Below, piece by piece: positions 42,172 to 51,490 of a stretch of 64,000 nucleotides of DNA. Position 1 is the stretch's first letter; the number at the start of each line of letters is the position of its first letter. Location of the stretch: NCBI RefSeq assembly GCF_017115105.1, contig NZ_JABXKH010000061.1, positions 62,001-126,000 of the forward strand, in the 5' to 3' direction. The position numbers were made by a program, and so were the translations under genes. A model generated the notes under the pieces. The model made no database searches. It saw nothing but the letters and a program-made list of their open reading frames with translations, and was not told the DNA's origin. The DNA comes from Nostoc sp. NMS2 (GTDB taxonomy: Bacteria; Cyanobacteriota; Cyanobacteriia; Cyanobacteriales; Nostocaceae).

Positions 42172-43533
42172 TTATCCTTCACGTCTGGCGGGTAAAGCAG
42201 CAGGTTGGACTCCTATTTGAACAATTTGCCCATTGCGTTCCACCTGTATTGGTAACTTAGTGCCGATTTTGCTATTTTCTACTAGCTTTTGTACTTCTTC
42301 AATTTTAGTAACAGGCTGGCTGTTAATGCTTTTAATCACATCACCGACTCGTAGTCCAGCCACAGATGCAGGCGATCGCGGCACAATTTCAACCAGCAAA
42401 ACGCCTTCATCTGCTGTAAGATTTAAGCGATCGCCTGCTTTATCTCTGATTTTTTCTTTAATTTCTGGTGTCAGTGTCACCATCTGAACACCCAAATAAG
42501 GATGATCGACTTTGCCTGTAGCAATTAATTCCTGGGCAATTTTTTGTGCAGTGTTGATGGGGATAGCAAATCCTAAGCCTTGAGCGCCTCGGATAATAGC
42601 TGTGTTCATCGCTATTACCTGTCCACGAGCATTAAGCAATGGCCCACCAGAATTACCAGGGTTAATCGCAGCATCCGTTTGGATGTAATCAACCCGCTTG
42701 TCACTAGCACCGATATCTCGACCAGAACGACCTGTGGCACTAATAATCCCAGAAGTGACGGTATTATTCAAGCCTAAAGGGTTGCCAATAGCTATTACTG
42801 CTTCTCCTGGTTGTAAAGCATCAGAGTTACCTACAGATAAAGTTGGCAGATTATTAGCATCAATTTTGATCACAGCAACATCTGTTACTGGATCTTCACC
42901 TAGTACTTTCCCGTCAAAAGTCCGGCCATCTTTGAGGATGACAGTCACTCTATCAGCACCATCTACCACATGGGAATTGGTCAAAATTTGGCCTGAAGAA
43001 TTAATGATAAATCCAGAGCCACTACCGCGCTCTACCCGTTGTCTAGGCTGTGGCGTTGCGTCTCCAAAAAACCGCCGGAAAAATGGATCGTTAAATTCGT
43101 CTGGTACACGAGAAGTGATTGTTCGGGAAGAATCAATGCGAACTACCGCAGGCCCCACATTTTGCACTACTTTTACCACAAAATTAGGATCTCCAGATGA
43201 CGAGAAAATCGGCGGGGGGACAATTCCCGAATTGGGTTCTATTGTTTTTTGGGCTTGAGTATCGTTTTGTCGATTCTCAAAGGTCTTAGCTGGTAAAAGA
43301 GAGCAGCTTCCCAAGAACACCATTGCTACCCCATATAAGAGCATCCACCACCTCTGGCGCAAACCTCTGGTATCAACGAAGAGGCAGGGGGAAGAGGGCA
43401 GGGAGCGGGGGGAAGAAAGAGGAATTGGAGCAGGGGGCAGGGGGACAAGGGGAAGAACTCCACCCTGCCCCTCGCTCCCTGCTCCCTGCTCCCTTGCCTC
43501 TTTTCCAATTAAGTCATGGTTTGTTGTCTTCAT
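42172..43533 (-). CDS. HtrA/Deg-type serine protease with PDZ domain
   Basis: 453 residues if read from ATG 43533. Numbered that way, the triad is His188 (TNSHVVDG), Asp218 (DPVTDVAVI) and Ser295 (NPGNSGGPL). A PDZ domain covers about 340-440 ([20 protein letters not shown]). A lipobox-like FLGSCS near 73-78 follows a hydrophobic helix, so it is probably a membrane-anchored periplasmic or lumenal protease. Residues 13-50 are low-complexity and encoded by a dispersed purine-rich repeat. The true start may be ATG 43344 ([10 protein letters not shown]). It is divergent from dnaA across 164 bp. Confidence 0.85.
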   Translation of the reverse strand: MKTTNHDLIGKEAREQGAGSEGQGGVLPLVPLPPAPIPLSSPRSLPSSPCLFVDTRGLRQRWWMLLYGVAMVFLGSCSLLPAKTFENRQNDTQAQKTIEPNSGIVPPPIFSSSGDPNFVVKVVQNVGPAVVRIDSSRTITSRVPDEFNDPFFRRFFGDATPQPRQRVERGSGSGFIINSSGQILTNSHVVDGADRVTVILKDGRTFDGKVLGEDPVTDVAVIKIDANNLPTLSVGNSDALQPGEAVIAIGNPLGLNNTVTSGIISATGRSGRDIGASDKRVDYIQTDAAINPGNSGGPLLNARGQVIAMNTAIIRGAQGLGFAIPINTAQKIAQELIATGKVDHPYLGVQMVTLTPEIKEKIRDKAGDRLNLTADEGVLLVEIVPRSPASVAGLRVGDVIKSINSQPVTKIEEVQKLVENSKIGTKLPIQVERNGQIVQIGVQPAALPARREG

Positions 43534-43697
43534 GTATCGTTGCTTCTCCGTGTCAGTCAGTGGATGTTAGGATCTTGCCTACTGGGTATGTCCCAAAATG
43601 ATTACAACTTAAAAGCTTATTCTAGGTCTGGCGTGTCTGGATGCTAAATTGATGCTTCATCTTCTATTGTGACGATTAGCAGCAAAGGTGGTGGATC

Positions 43698-45080
43698 ATG
43701 GAAATTCCCATAGAAAGTCTGTGGAGTCAGGTACTAGAGCGCCTACAGGTTGAACTATCCCGACCTACCTTTGAAACTTGGATAAAAACTGCTAGTGCGG
43801 AGCGATTAGAAAATAATTGCTTAGTAATCCGCACTCCTAACCCATTTGCTCGTAATTGGTTACAGAAGTATTACATCAATACCATTGCTCATGCAGTCCA
43901 AGATATTCTCGGTCATCCCGTAGGAATTTACATTACTGTTGCTCAAGGTGATGAAGTTTCTCATTTTAGTGAACGCGAGGTTTCTTGGGAATCAACAAAT
44001 CCTAGCAGTATTCCTGAAGCTGTTTCTCATCACAATCATAAAACTACTGAATTAAATTCTAAATATGTCTTTTCACGATTTGTAGTTGGTGCCAACAATC
44101 GGATGGCTCACGCTGCTTCTTTGGCAGTTGCAGAATCTCCAGGTAAAGAGTTTAATCCTTTATTTTTATGCGGTGGGGTAGGTTTAGGTAAAACTCATTT
44201 GATGCAAGCTATTGGTCATTATCGCTGGAAAATTTCTCCTGATTGTAAAATATTTTATGTTTCTACTGAACAGTTTACTAATGATTTAATTACAGCGATT
44301 CGTAAAGATAGTATGCAAAGTTTTCGAGAACATTATCGAGCGGCTGATGTTTTATTAGTTGATGATATTCAGTTTCTTGAAGGCAAGGAATACACTCAAG
44401 AAGAATTTTTTTATACTTTTAATACTTTACATGAAGCTGGGAAACAAGTTGTGATTGCTTCCGATCGTCCTCCAAACCAGATTCCTAGCTTACAAGAACG
44501 TCTTTGTTCTCGATTTTCTATGGGGTTAATCGCAGATATCCAAAAGCCGGATTTAGAAACTAGAATGGCAATTTTGCAAAAAAAAGCCGAGGATGAAAAT
44601 ATTCGGCTTCCTCGTGATGTGATTGAATATATTGCTTCTAACTATACTTCTAATATTCGAGAATTAGAAGGAGCTTTAATTCGGGCGGTGGCTTATATTT
44701 CTATTTGGGGCTTACCAATGACGGTGGAAAATATCACACCTGTTTTAGAACCGCCTAACGAAAAAATGGCAGCTACCCCAGAAGCAATTTTAAAGGTTGT
44801 AGCGGATAATTTTGATGTTTCAATAGACGATCTCAAAGGTAACTCACGACGAAGAGAGATTAGCTGGGCGCGTCAAATAGGAATGTATCTCATGCGTCAA
44901 CACACATCTTTGAGTTTGCCGAGAATTGGCGAGGAGTTTGGTGGTAAAGACCATACAACGGTAATCTATAGTTGCGATAAAATTACCCAACTCCACCAGA
45001 GCGATCGCACTTTAGCACAAACAATCCGCCAACTGAGCGATCGCATCAACATGACTAGTACCGCAAGGCGGAATTCGTAA
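43698..45080 (+). CDS. dnaA: Chromosomal replication initiator protein DnaA
   Basis: 460 residues. Domain I (1-85) and a short linker precede the AAA+ domain, with Walker [11 protein letters not shown] (158-167), Walker [10 protein letters not shown] and sensor IASDRPP. The domain IV signature is [20 protein letters not shown]. The last seven codons and the stop come from a dispersed repeat (45055-45080). dnaN is not adjacent, and no TTATCCACA boxes were seen on either side, so this locus does not look like an origin. It is known that DnaA is dispensable in some cyanobacteria. Confidence 0.95.
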   Translation: MEIPIESLWSQVLERLQVELSRPTFETWIKTASAERLENNCLVIRTPNPFARNWLQKYYINTIAHAVQDILGHPVGIYITVAQGDEVSHFSEREVSWESTNPSSIPEAVSHHNHKTTELNSKYVFSRFVVGANNRMAHAASLAVAESPGKEFNPLFLCGGVGLGKTHLMQAIGHYRWKISPDCKIFYVSTEQFTNDLITAIRKDSMQSFREHYRAADVLLVDDIQFLEGKEYTQEEFFYTFNTLHEAGKQVVIASDRPPNQIPSLQERLCSRFSMGLIADIQKPDLETRMAILQKKAEDENIRLPRDVIEYIASNYTSNIRELEGALIRAVAYISIWGLPMTVENITPVLEPPNEKMAATPEAILKVVADNFDVSIDDLKGNSRRREISWARQIGMYLMRQHTSLSLPRIGEEFGGKDHTTVIYSCDKITQLHQSDRTLAQTIRQLSDRINMTSTARRNS

Positions 45081-45103
45081 TTCGTAATTCGTAATTCGTA
45101 AAG
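45055..45103 (+). repeat. CTAGTACCGCAAGGCGGAAT repeat plus TCGTAAT heptamers, overlapping the dnaA end
   Basis: A 21-bp block identical (inverted) to 51469-51489 is followed immediately by the heptamer array. The block encodes the DnaA C-terminus (TSTARRNS) and the array supplies the stop. Confidence 0.85.
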
Positions 45104-45252
45104 ACTGATTATTGTAGAGACGGCGATTTATCGCGTCTTTTGCCTTAACCGAACAGTATTGCGTTGTAGGGGCAATTCATGAATTGCCCCTACAACGGAT
45201 GTGGTTCAAATACATGAAAAGTGCTGTAAAAGAGGAATAAACCAAACTCAAC
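45104..45252. other. Short repeat-filled gap after dnaA
   Basis: Contains a GAGACGGCGATTTATCGCGTC palindrome-like block (45117-45139), the TTAACCGAACAGTATTG border shared with 12045 and 60663, and a perfect foldback GTAGGGGCAATTCATG / CATGAATTGCCCCTAC-type sequence at 45168-45195. Confidence 0.65.
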
Positions 45253-46743
45253 TCAAAATAATTCAAAATATTCTCTTTGTTCCCACTCAGTCACCTGCTT
45301 TAAATACTCTTCTGGTGGCTGCTCGGCGACGGACTGTAAAAAGCGATTAATTTCACTCTGTTTCATCTTAATGATGAAGTTTATGAACTGCTGCCCCATT
45401 TTTTGAGCAAAAAGTTCGCTTTGGCTCAAATATGCGATCGCCTCTGACAAACTTTTGGGTAAGATCGGATTTTCTGTAGTGTAAGGTGACTCTGTTGGGG
45501 AGCCAGGGTCAAGTTTACGATCTACACCATCTAACCCAGAAATCAATTGCGATGCCATGTAGAGATAGGGATTGGCCGCTGGTTCTCCAACTCGGTTTTC
45601 AATGTGGGTACTGGGGTCATCAAAACCGCCTTGTAATCTAATCATTGCCCCTCGGTTTTCCAATCCCCACCCCGCACGATCGGGGGCTAGGGAATAAGGT
45701 CTAAATCTTTTGTAGCCGTTAATTGTCGGGGTTGTGAACACAGAAGCAGCATTGGCGTGTTTGATAAGACCACCAACAAAGTGTTTAGCTAAATCTGACG
45801 TGAGGGTTTGGGAGTTTGCAGACATGAAAGCGTTCTCGCCTGTGGTTCGGTCTACAAGGGATTGATGCAAATGCCAGCCATTGGAAGAAGAACCTTGCAG
45901 TCCTGGACGACACATAAATGATGCGATATAACCTTGTTGACGGCAGATTTGCTTGGTTGCCATTCTAAATATCATCATTGTATCGGCAGCTTGCAATGCA
46001 CAAATTGGGTCAAAAGTAAACTCAAATTGACCGACACCCCCTTCGTTTTCTACACTCCTTAAAGGCAATTTCATTTCAACTAAGTTTTCTGCCAGAAGGA
46101 GCAGCAAATCTTGAATCTCTGGATTGTGGGATTCTAAAAGGTATTGGAAGCTATGGTCTACGGCGCTAACTTTAGCAGGTTCACCGGGTTTTCCAGAAGT
46201 ACCAACATTTGCGATCGCTAACATCGGATCTTCTAACTTTGCCAGATACCACTCAACTTCTAAGCCGACAATATACTCCAACCCTCTTTGATGTAACTCT
46301 ACCAATGATTGGCGCAAAATACCGCGACTGGAAAAGGGCATTGGCTGACCATTTTGAAAGTATTCGTCACAGAGAATAAAGCCAGTACGTTTTGCCCAAG
46401 GCAGAATTTTGAAGGTATCGGGGTCAGGAACAGCCACAAGATTTGGCGCACCTGTCATCAAAGGCATATCTAAACTACCGCCGGGAACAAATGGGTTAAA
46501 TACTATTGCAGCACCAGTATCAAACAGGAATGTCCCAGTGCTGATTTGCATACCATTTTCCAGGGCGCTGAAAAAGGCTTGGGGTAAAAGCGCCTTACTG
46601 CGAACAATGCCATGCTGGTCTGACCAAGCGGTACGAATCAACAATAAATCCTGTTCTTTAACAACAGCCTTAATCTTTTCAGATGCTTCTTTTTGGATTT
46701 CTGTCCACAGGTGATGACGCTCAATAAATCCAGGTCTTTTCAT
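45253..46743 (-). CDS. Glutamine synthetase family protein
   Basis: 496 residues, longer than class I GlnA (about 470) and clearly divergent. A beta-grasp N-terminus (VRSKALLPQAFF) is followed by the catalytic barrel with GLEVEWYL, VENEGGVGQFEFTF (metal Glu), GSSSNGWHLHQSL (His) and ENRVGEPAANPYLYMA. No tyrosine adenylylation loop is obvious. Such proteins often act on other amines (gamma-glutamyl-amide synthesis as in PuuA). Substrate not known. Single gene. Confidence 0.8.
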   Translation of the reverse strand: MKRPGFIERHHLWTEIQKEASEKIKAVVKEQDLLLIRTAWSDQHGIVRSKALLPQAFFSALENGMQISTGTFLFDTGAAIVFNPFVPGGSLDMPLMTGAPNLVAVPDPDTFKILPWAKRTGFILCDEYFQNGQPMPFSSRGILRQSLVELHQRGLEYIVGLEVEWYLAKLEDPMLAIANVGTSGKPGEPAKVSAVDHSFQYLLESHNPEIQDLLLLLAENLVEMKLPLRSVENEGGVGQFEFTFDPICALQAADTMMIFRMATKQICRQQGYIASFMCRPGLQGSSSNGWHLHQSLVDRTTGENAFMSANSQTLTSDLAKHFVGGLIKHANAASVFTTPTINGYKRFRPYSLAPDRAGWGLENRGAMIRLQGGFDDPSTHIENRVGEPAANPYLYMASQLISGLDGVDRKLDPGSPTESPYTTENPILPKSLSEAIAYLSQSELFAQKMGQQFINFIIKMKQSEINRFLQSVAEQPPEEYLKQVTEWEQREYFELF

Positions 46744-47158
46744 TGGGACTCCCTAATCATCTTCAACTTGTGCGGCTAGTCCCAGAAGGACAGGCTTGAA
46801 CGAAAGATCAAGGCAAAGAGAGGTTTCTCGAACTCATGTTAAATTAATTTGCATTAGGTTGTCGGTTGCAGAGTTTGCTGTAAGTAAGTTGGTACAATAA
46901 AATCAAACTATGTAAAGAAAAATGAACTAGGCTAAAACCCTTATACCTAAACCTCGTCTATCTTGAGAACCGTAGTTTTGTAGGTTGGGTGCAGCGATAG
47001 CGTAACCCAACATAAAATTTGGTGGTAATGTTGGGTTGCGTTTCACTCCACCCAACCTACATAAATAAATATATCTTTTAAAAAACTCTTGGTTTCAACA
47101 TAGATGAGGTTTATTTCATATTGCCTATTTTCTATTGCCTTATCCCAACGACAATTAT
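46744..47158. other. Intergenic region with a MITE-like element
   Basis: 415 bp upstream of the glutamine-synthetase-like gene. The first 200 bp are free of repeats and should contain its promoter. The remainder is the element at 46949-47112. Confidence 0.5.
46949..47112. mobile_element. MITE-like repeat with AAACCTC ends, copy 2
   Basis: Left end AAACCTCGTCTATCTTGAGA, right-end complement AAACCTCATCTATGTTGAAA. The core is a GTAGGTTGGG palindrome (46980-47060). The element at 29527-29708 has the same ends with another core. Confidence 0.7.
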
Positions 47159-48343
47159 TTACGCCCACTTACTTAGTTTGAGTAAGCGATCGCTCGCTGT
47201 TTGTAATGTCTCAGGTGTTTTGCTAAAGCAGAATCTGATCAATGAATGGCCTTTTTCTGGTTGGCTGAAAAAGCTGGAACCAGGAACTACGGCAACTCCA
47301 ATATTTTTAATTAGATGGTAAGTGAATTCAATATCTGTTTTGTAGCCAAATTTAGAAATATCTGCAAGAACATAATAGGCTCCCTTGGGAAGGAAGTAAG
47401 GAATGCCAACTCGATCGAGTATCTGTGAGATGCAGTCTCGCTTCTGGTGATAAAGTTTGCCTAGTTTTTCATAATAGGATGGTGGTAGTTGCATCGCGGC
47501 AACTCCGGCTCGTTGCAATGGTGCGGGAGCGCCAACGGTAAGAAAATCATGGACTTTGCGAATGGCTCCCGTTAATGTGGGGTTGGCCAAAATGTAGCCA
47601 ACTCGCCATCCGGTGACACTATAAGTTTTGGATAAACCATTAATAGTAACGGTGCGTTCTTCCATACCGGGAAGGGTCGCTAAGGCAATATGTTGAGTGC
47701 CATCATAGAGAATGTGTTCGTAGATTTCATCTGTGAAGGCTAACACATCCCACTTTTGACAAAGTTCTGCAATTAGGGTGAGTTCTTCACGGGTGAAGAC
47801 TTTGCCAGTGGGGTTATGGGGTGTGTTGATAATAATAGCTTTGGTATTAGCATTGAAAGCTTGACGCAACTGTACTTCATCAAATGTCCAATGGGGAGGA
47901 TGCAGTGTTACGTACCGTGGTGTAGCACCAGCTAAAATCGCATCGGGGCCGTAGTTTTCGTAATAAGGCTCAAATACAATTACTTCGTCACCGGGATCGA
48001 CTGTCGCTAGCATTACAGATGCCATTGCTTCTGTGGAACCGCAGGTGACGGTGATTTGGGTTTCAGGGTCGATATCTAAGCCGAGATACCAGCGAACTTT
48101 GTTAGCGATCGCATGACGAAATGCGCGATCGCCCCAAGTAATGGCATACTGGTTGACATCTGCCTCTATTGCATCATAAGCTGCCTGTTTTAACTCCGGT
48201 GGACAGGGAAAATCAGGGAACCCCTGAGCCAGATTCACCGCACTATGTTGCAGTGCCACCCGTGTCATTTCCCGAATCACCGACTCTCTAAACTGGTCAG
48301 CCTTCGCTGATATTTTTTTACGTCCAATCTCACTCACTCCCAT
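47159..48343 (-). CDS. PLP-dependent class I/II aminotransferase
   Basis: 394 residues. The PLP lysine is Lys239 (NGLSKTYSVTGWRVG). Other fold I marks are NTPHNPTGK, DEIYEH and the C-terminal Arg in HSLIRFCFSKT. QGFPDFPCPPEL near residue 40 matches kynurenine/glutamine-type and methionine-type aminotransferases (KAT, YbdL group) more than aspartate aminotransferase proper. It is the sole gene of a leftward unit, 415 bp downstream of the GS-like gene. Exact substrates not determined. Confidence 0.85.
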   Translation of the reverse strand: MGVSEIGRKKISAKADQFRESVIREMTRVALQHSAVNLAQGFPDFPCPPELKQAAYDAIEADVNQYAITWGDRAFRHAIANKVRWYLGLDIDPETQITVTCGSTEAMASVMLATVDPGDEVIVFEPYYENYGPDAILAGATPRYVTLHPPHWTFDEVQLRQAFNANTKAIIINTPHNPTGKVFTREELTLIAELCQKWDVLAFTDEIYEHILYDGTQHIALATLPGMEERTVTINGLSKTYSVTGWRVGYILANPTLTGAIRKVHDFLTVGAPAPLQRAGVAAMQLPPSYYEKLGKLYHQKRDCISQILDRVGIPYFLPKGAYYVLADISKFGYKTDIEFTYHLIKNIGVAVVPGSSFFSQPEKGHSLIRFCFSKTPETLQTASDRLLKLSKWA

Positions 48344-48526
48344 ACCTCCGTTGATCTCTATTGCGGTTTATGCAGGAATTTTTCTAAATTCGATAAAATC
48401 CATAATACCGATAGCTTTATCGTAGTATACTCAAATTCGAGATTCAGAGGGAATGCAACCTTATAATCTATATACTTAATTATTGATATTAATAGTCAAT
48501 TACTGAAGTACAGATCCAGAATCATC

Positions 48527-49126
48527 ATGAAATCTTTGCACCGTCCCGATCTCTATAGCTGGTCTAATTTCAATCCGGCAAGAAATATTGATTTCAATGG
48601 GATTGCCTGGATTCGCCCAGATGGAAACATCTTGATTGACCCAGTAGCCCTATCAAACCATGATTGGAATCATTTGAAATCCCTCGGTGGTGTAGTTTGG
48701 ATTGTGCTGACGAATTCCGAGCATGTCAGGGCAAGTAAAGATATTGCCGATCAAACTTATGCTAAGATAGCTGGCCCTGTGGCAGAAAAAGACACTTTTC
48801 CCATACCTTGCGATCGCTGGTTGTCTGATGGTGAAGAGTTCGTACCTGGGTTAAAAGTAATTGAACTCCAAGGCTCGAAAACTCCCGGCGAATTGGCTCT
48901 GTTACTGGAGGAGACAACTTTGATTACAGGGGATTTAGTCAGGGCACGCAAAGCAGGTAGCTTAACTATATTGCCAGATGACAAGCTATTGAATCGAGAG
49001 GAGGCTGTTGCTTCTGTTCGCAGGTTGGCAGAACTGAGTCGGGTTGAAGCAGTGCTGGTGGGGGATGGTTGGCCCGTCTTCCGCGATGGACGCGATCGCT
49101 TGCAGGAACTTGTAGCCACGCTGTAA
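48527..49126 (+). CDS. Metallo-beta-lactamase-fold protein with degenerate metal site
   Basis: 199 residues. The order of strands and the phrases ILIDPVALS, VLTNSEHVRASKDIA, TLITGDLVRA and AVLVGDGWPVF follow the metallo-beta-lactamase fold. The HxHxDH motif is reduced to a single His (SEHVRA), and the downstream His ligands are missing, whereas the bridging Asp (GDL) remains. It is probably not a classical zinc hydrolase. It lies divergently from the aminotransferase gene and 237 bp before ribD on the same strand. Confidence 0.6.
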   Translation: MKSLHRPDLYSWSNFNPARNIDFNGIAWIRPDGNILIDPVALSNHDWNHLKSLGGVVWIVLTNSEHVRASKDIADQTYAKIAGPVAEKDTFPIPCDRWLSDGEEFVPGLKVIELQGSKTPGELALLLEETTLITGDLVRARKAGSLTILPDDKLLNREEAVASVRRLAELSRVEAVLVGDGWPVFRDGRDRLQELVATL

Positions 49127-49363
49127 ATGGGTGGGAGGCAGGGGGCAGGAGGAACTTTTTAGTTGGGGATTCTGGAGCCACTGAACTACCGTAAGAAAGT
49201 GAGAAGCTGACGCAACAGTTGGGGTCTTAAACTCTCTCCAAAAGTTGGGCTTTACCCTTTTCCCTTTCCCCCTATTTTTAATTACCCTGAGCAAAGCGCG
49301 ATTCTTCTGTGGAAAGGCTGCGCGATCGCGTGCAGAATATTTACAGTGTTGCCGCCTAAAATT

Positions 49364-50563
49364 ATGGATAATTCCCCAGTGGTCGCTCAAGCAGATGCAT
49401 CCTTACCAAATTACACTCAGGAAAATATACATTTAGTGGAGTCAACAGTTATAAAAGAAAAGATCGGAACTGACTTTGACTCTCGCATGATGCTGCGGTG
49501 TTTGGAACTTGCTCGCCGCGCTTTAGGACGGACTTCGCCAAATCCGTTAGTGGGAGCGGTGATTGTCAAGGATGGCGAAATTGTCGGCGAGGGGTTTCAT
49601 CCTCGTGCAGGTGAGCCTCATGCAGAAGTATTTGCCTTGCAAGCAGCAGGCGATCGGTCTCGTGGTGCAACAATCTATGTGTCACTCGAACCTTGCAATC
49701 ACTACGGCCGGACTCCCCCTTGTTCGGAAGGATTGATCCAAGCTGGAGTGGCAAAAGTCGTAGTCGGTATGGTTGATCCCAATCCCCTGGTCGCTGGAGG
49801 TGGTATTGCCCGTTTACGGGCGGCGGGGATCGAAGTGTTGGTAGGAGTAGAAGAATCAGCTTGCCGTCGGCTAAATGAAGGTTTTGTGCATCGCATTCTC
49901 TACAAACGACCTTTGGGAATTTTAAAATATGCCATGACTTTAGACGGCAAAATTGCCACCACCTCTGGTCATAGCGCCTGGGTGACAAGCCAAGAGGCCC
50001 GCAATGAAGTACATCAACTGCGGGCGGCTTGCGATGCAATAATTGTCGGCGGCAATACAGTTCGACAAGATAATCCTTATTTAACCAGCCATCATGCAGA
50101 GGCACATAATCCCCTGCGGGTGGTGATGAGTCGCCATCTCAACTTACCGGAAAGTGCCCATCTGTGGCAAACTGCGGATGCTCCAACTTTGGTGTTGACA
50201 GAGAAGGGTGCTAACCCCGATTTCCAAGAACTGTTGCTCAAACAGGGGGTGGAAATCGTGGAATTAACATCACTTACACCAGATAAGGCAATGGCGTACT
50301 TATATGAGCGGGGTTTTTGTAGCGTGTTGTGGGAATGTGGCGGTACTTTAGCTGCAAGTGCGATCGCTCAAGGAGCAGTGCAAAAAGTTTTGGCATTTAT
50401 TGCCCCAAAAATCATTGGTGGTAGCATTGCTCCCACACCAGTGGGCGATTTAGGTTTTACTACCATGACTGAGGCGTTGTCTCTAGAACGTGTTCGTTGG
50501 CGTGTAGTAGGCTCTGACTGCTTAGTGGAAGGTTATTTTCCCCAAAAAGCCAATAGTCAATAG
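49364..50563 (+). CDS. ribD: Riboflavin biosynthesis protein RibD (deaminase/reductase)
   Basis: Read from ATG 49364 (399 residues); a TTG six codons upstream is also possible. The first about 45 residues are non-conserved, then the deaminase domain has SPNPLVGAVIV, HAEVFAL (zinc His, Glu) and PCNHYGRTPPC. The reductase domain carries KYAMTLDGKIAT and the C-terminal WECGGTLAAS. It performs steps two and three of riboflavin synthesis from GTP. No other rib gene is close by and no FMN riboswitch was seen upstream. Confidence 0.9.
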   Translation: MDNSPVVAQADASLPNYTQENIHLVESTVIKEKIGTDFDSRMMLRCLELARRALGRTSPNPLVGAVIVKDGEIVGEGFHPRAGEPHAEVFALQAAGDRSRGATIYVSLEPCNHYGRTPPCSEGLIQAGVAKVVVGMVDPNPLVAGGGIARLRAAGIEVLVGVEESACRRLNEGFVHRILYKRPLGILKYAMTLDGKIATTSGHSAWVTSQEARNEVHQLRAACDAIIVGGNTVRQDNPYLTSHHAEAHNPLRVVMSRHLNLPESAHLWQTADAPTLVLTEKGANPDFQELLLKQGVEIVELTSLTPDKAMAYLYERGFCSVLWECGGTLAASAIAQGAVQKVLAFIAPKIIGGSIAPTPVGDLGFTTMTEALSLERVRWRVVGSDCLVEGYFPQKANSQ

Positions 50564-50605
50564 TAATAACACTAGACTATCAATCAATTTATGGTGATTT
50601 TGCTA

Positions 50606-50824
50606 TCATGAACACTGGCGTTCATGGGCAAGATCACGAATAAGGGCTAGCCGAGATTGAATGTAGTGGCATAGAAAGTCAGTTTCGTTAGAATCTAACA
50701 ACACTTGCGTTTCGGTTTGTTTTACTAACCACTGCACCAAACTAGCATCATCCAGTTGTAAGAGGAGCTTGGCTTGCGCGGTTTCAACCACTGACCAAAG
50801 CTGACGCATGATTGTAGGAGTCAT
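50606..50824 (-). CDS. Small conserved hypothetical protein
   Basis: 72 residues from ATG 50824 (TACGGT-free context; the frame extends to 50914 but adds a region without conservation). Helical throughout: MRQLWSVVETAQAKLLLQLDD...LVQWLVKQTETQVLLD...ETDFLCHYIQSRLALIRDLA. It looks like one of the short helical cyanobacterial proteins of unknown role. Convergent with ribD, 42 bp apart. Confidence 0.55.
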   Translation of the reverse strand: MTPTIMRQLWSVVETAQAKLLLQLDDASLVQWLVKQTETQVLLDSNETDFLCHYIQSRLALIRDLAHERQCS

Positions 50825-51156
50825 CAGACCTCGATTGAATAATGAGCAATTAGCTGTCTTTAGATTACACAATTCCGATCGCAATTTACGACATGAATGT
50901 AGAAGCTGAGACAAGTATTATTAAAAACTTAATAATGATATTTATAACTTTATGAAGATTAAGAATTTGAAACTCAGTTTGAAAATGGGCATAAGGCAGT
51001 AGACACGGGAAATACAGATTCTCAAGAATTAGAGGATATTTTGCTCTCATAACGATCGCAGCATAGAATCTCAGTACATGGCTGAGACTTTGATTTGTCT
51101 TTGCATCTGACCAAAAGTAAAATTATACCCTTCAGGACTTTTAAAATCACCTCTTA

Positions 51157-51173
51157 GAGCATGTTTGAAAAGT
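51157..51173. repeat. Solo left end of the TTTGAAAAGT MITE family
   Basis: GAGCATGTTTGAAAAGT preceded by TTA. It matches the left end at 4985 with one difference. No matching right end was found within 300 bp. Confidence 0.65.
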
Positions 51174-51444
51174 TGCAAAGTATACTATACAGCAGTTCCT
51201 GCTGTTATCAAGTATAGTCTCTCCCTCTCCCCACTCCCTCCATTTAGACCCTTTCAGCACTAAACATCGTCTCCCCTTGGGAGAAGACTCGCTCATAGCG
51301 TTACCCATGCCGAACCCGTTAGCGTCTCTAAGAGTTGGCTTTACGCTGCGCTAACGGGTTCGGCAGTTCCTGATGGGGGGAACCCCCTTTCTGCGGACTG
51401 CCTCACCATTCCAAATCAACGAAACGCTTACGCTGTATTCATTA

Positions 51445-51489
51445 TTTAATTTTTAATTTTTAATTTTTAATTCCGCCTTGCGGTACTAG
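51445..51489 (-). repeat. CTAGTACCGCAAGGCGGAAT repeat plus AAAAATT heptamers at the HAD-UbiA gene end
   Basis: On the minus strand, two bases after the stop codon of the HAD-UbiA gene, the same 21-bp block as in dnaA is followed by three to four AAAAATT heptamers. Confidence 0.85.
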
Positions 51490-51490
51490 G

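Larger units (their letters stand above)
50915..51490. other. Repeat-rich intergenic region
   Basis: 575 bp with no gene. Noted: a MITE end (51157-51173), a CAGCAGTTCCTGCTG palindrome (51190), a GAACCCGTTAGCG / CGCTAACGGGTTC inverted pair (51313-51361), a CGGCAGTTCCTGATGGGGGG-type repeat (also at 57190) and the AAAAATT heptamers at the 3' end of the HAD-UbiA gene. Confidence 0.6.

Noticed and set aside
43534-43697. Replication origin next to dnaA
   Set aside because: No DnaA-box cluster or AT-rich unwinding element was seen here or after dnaA.
49127-49363. FMN riboswitch before ribD
   Set aside because: None of the conserved FMN-aptamer blocks (AGGGGAT..., GCGGA) could be found in a consistent order. 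The region is low-complexity repeat.
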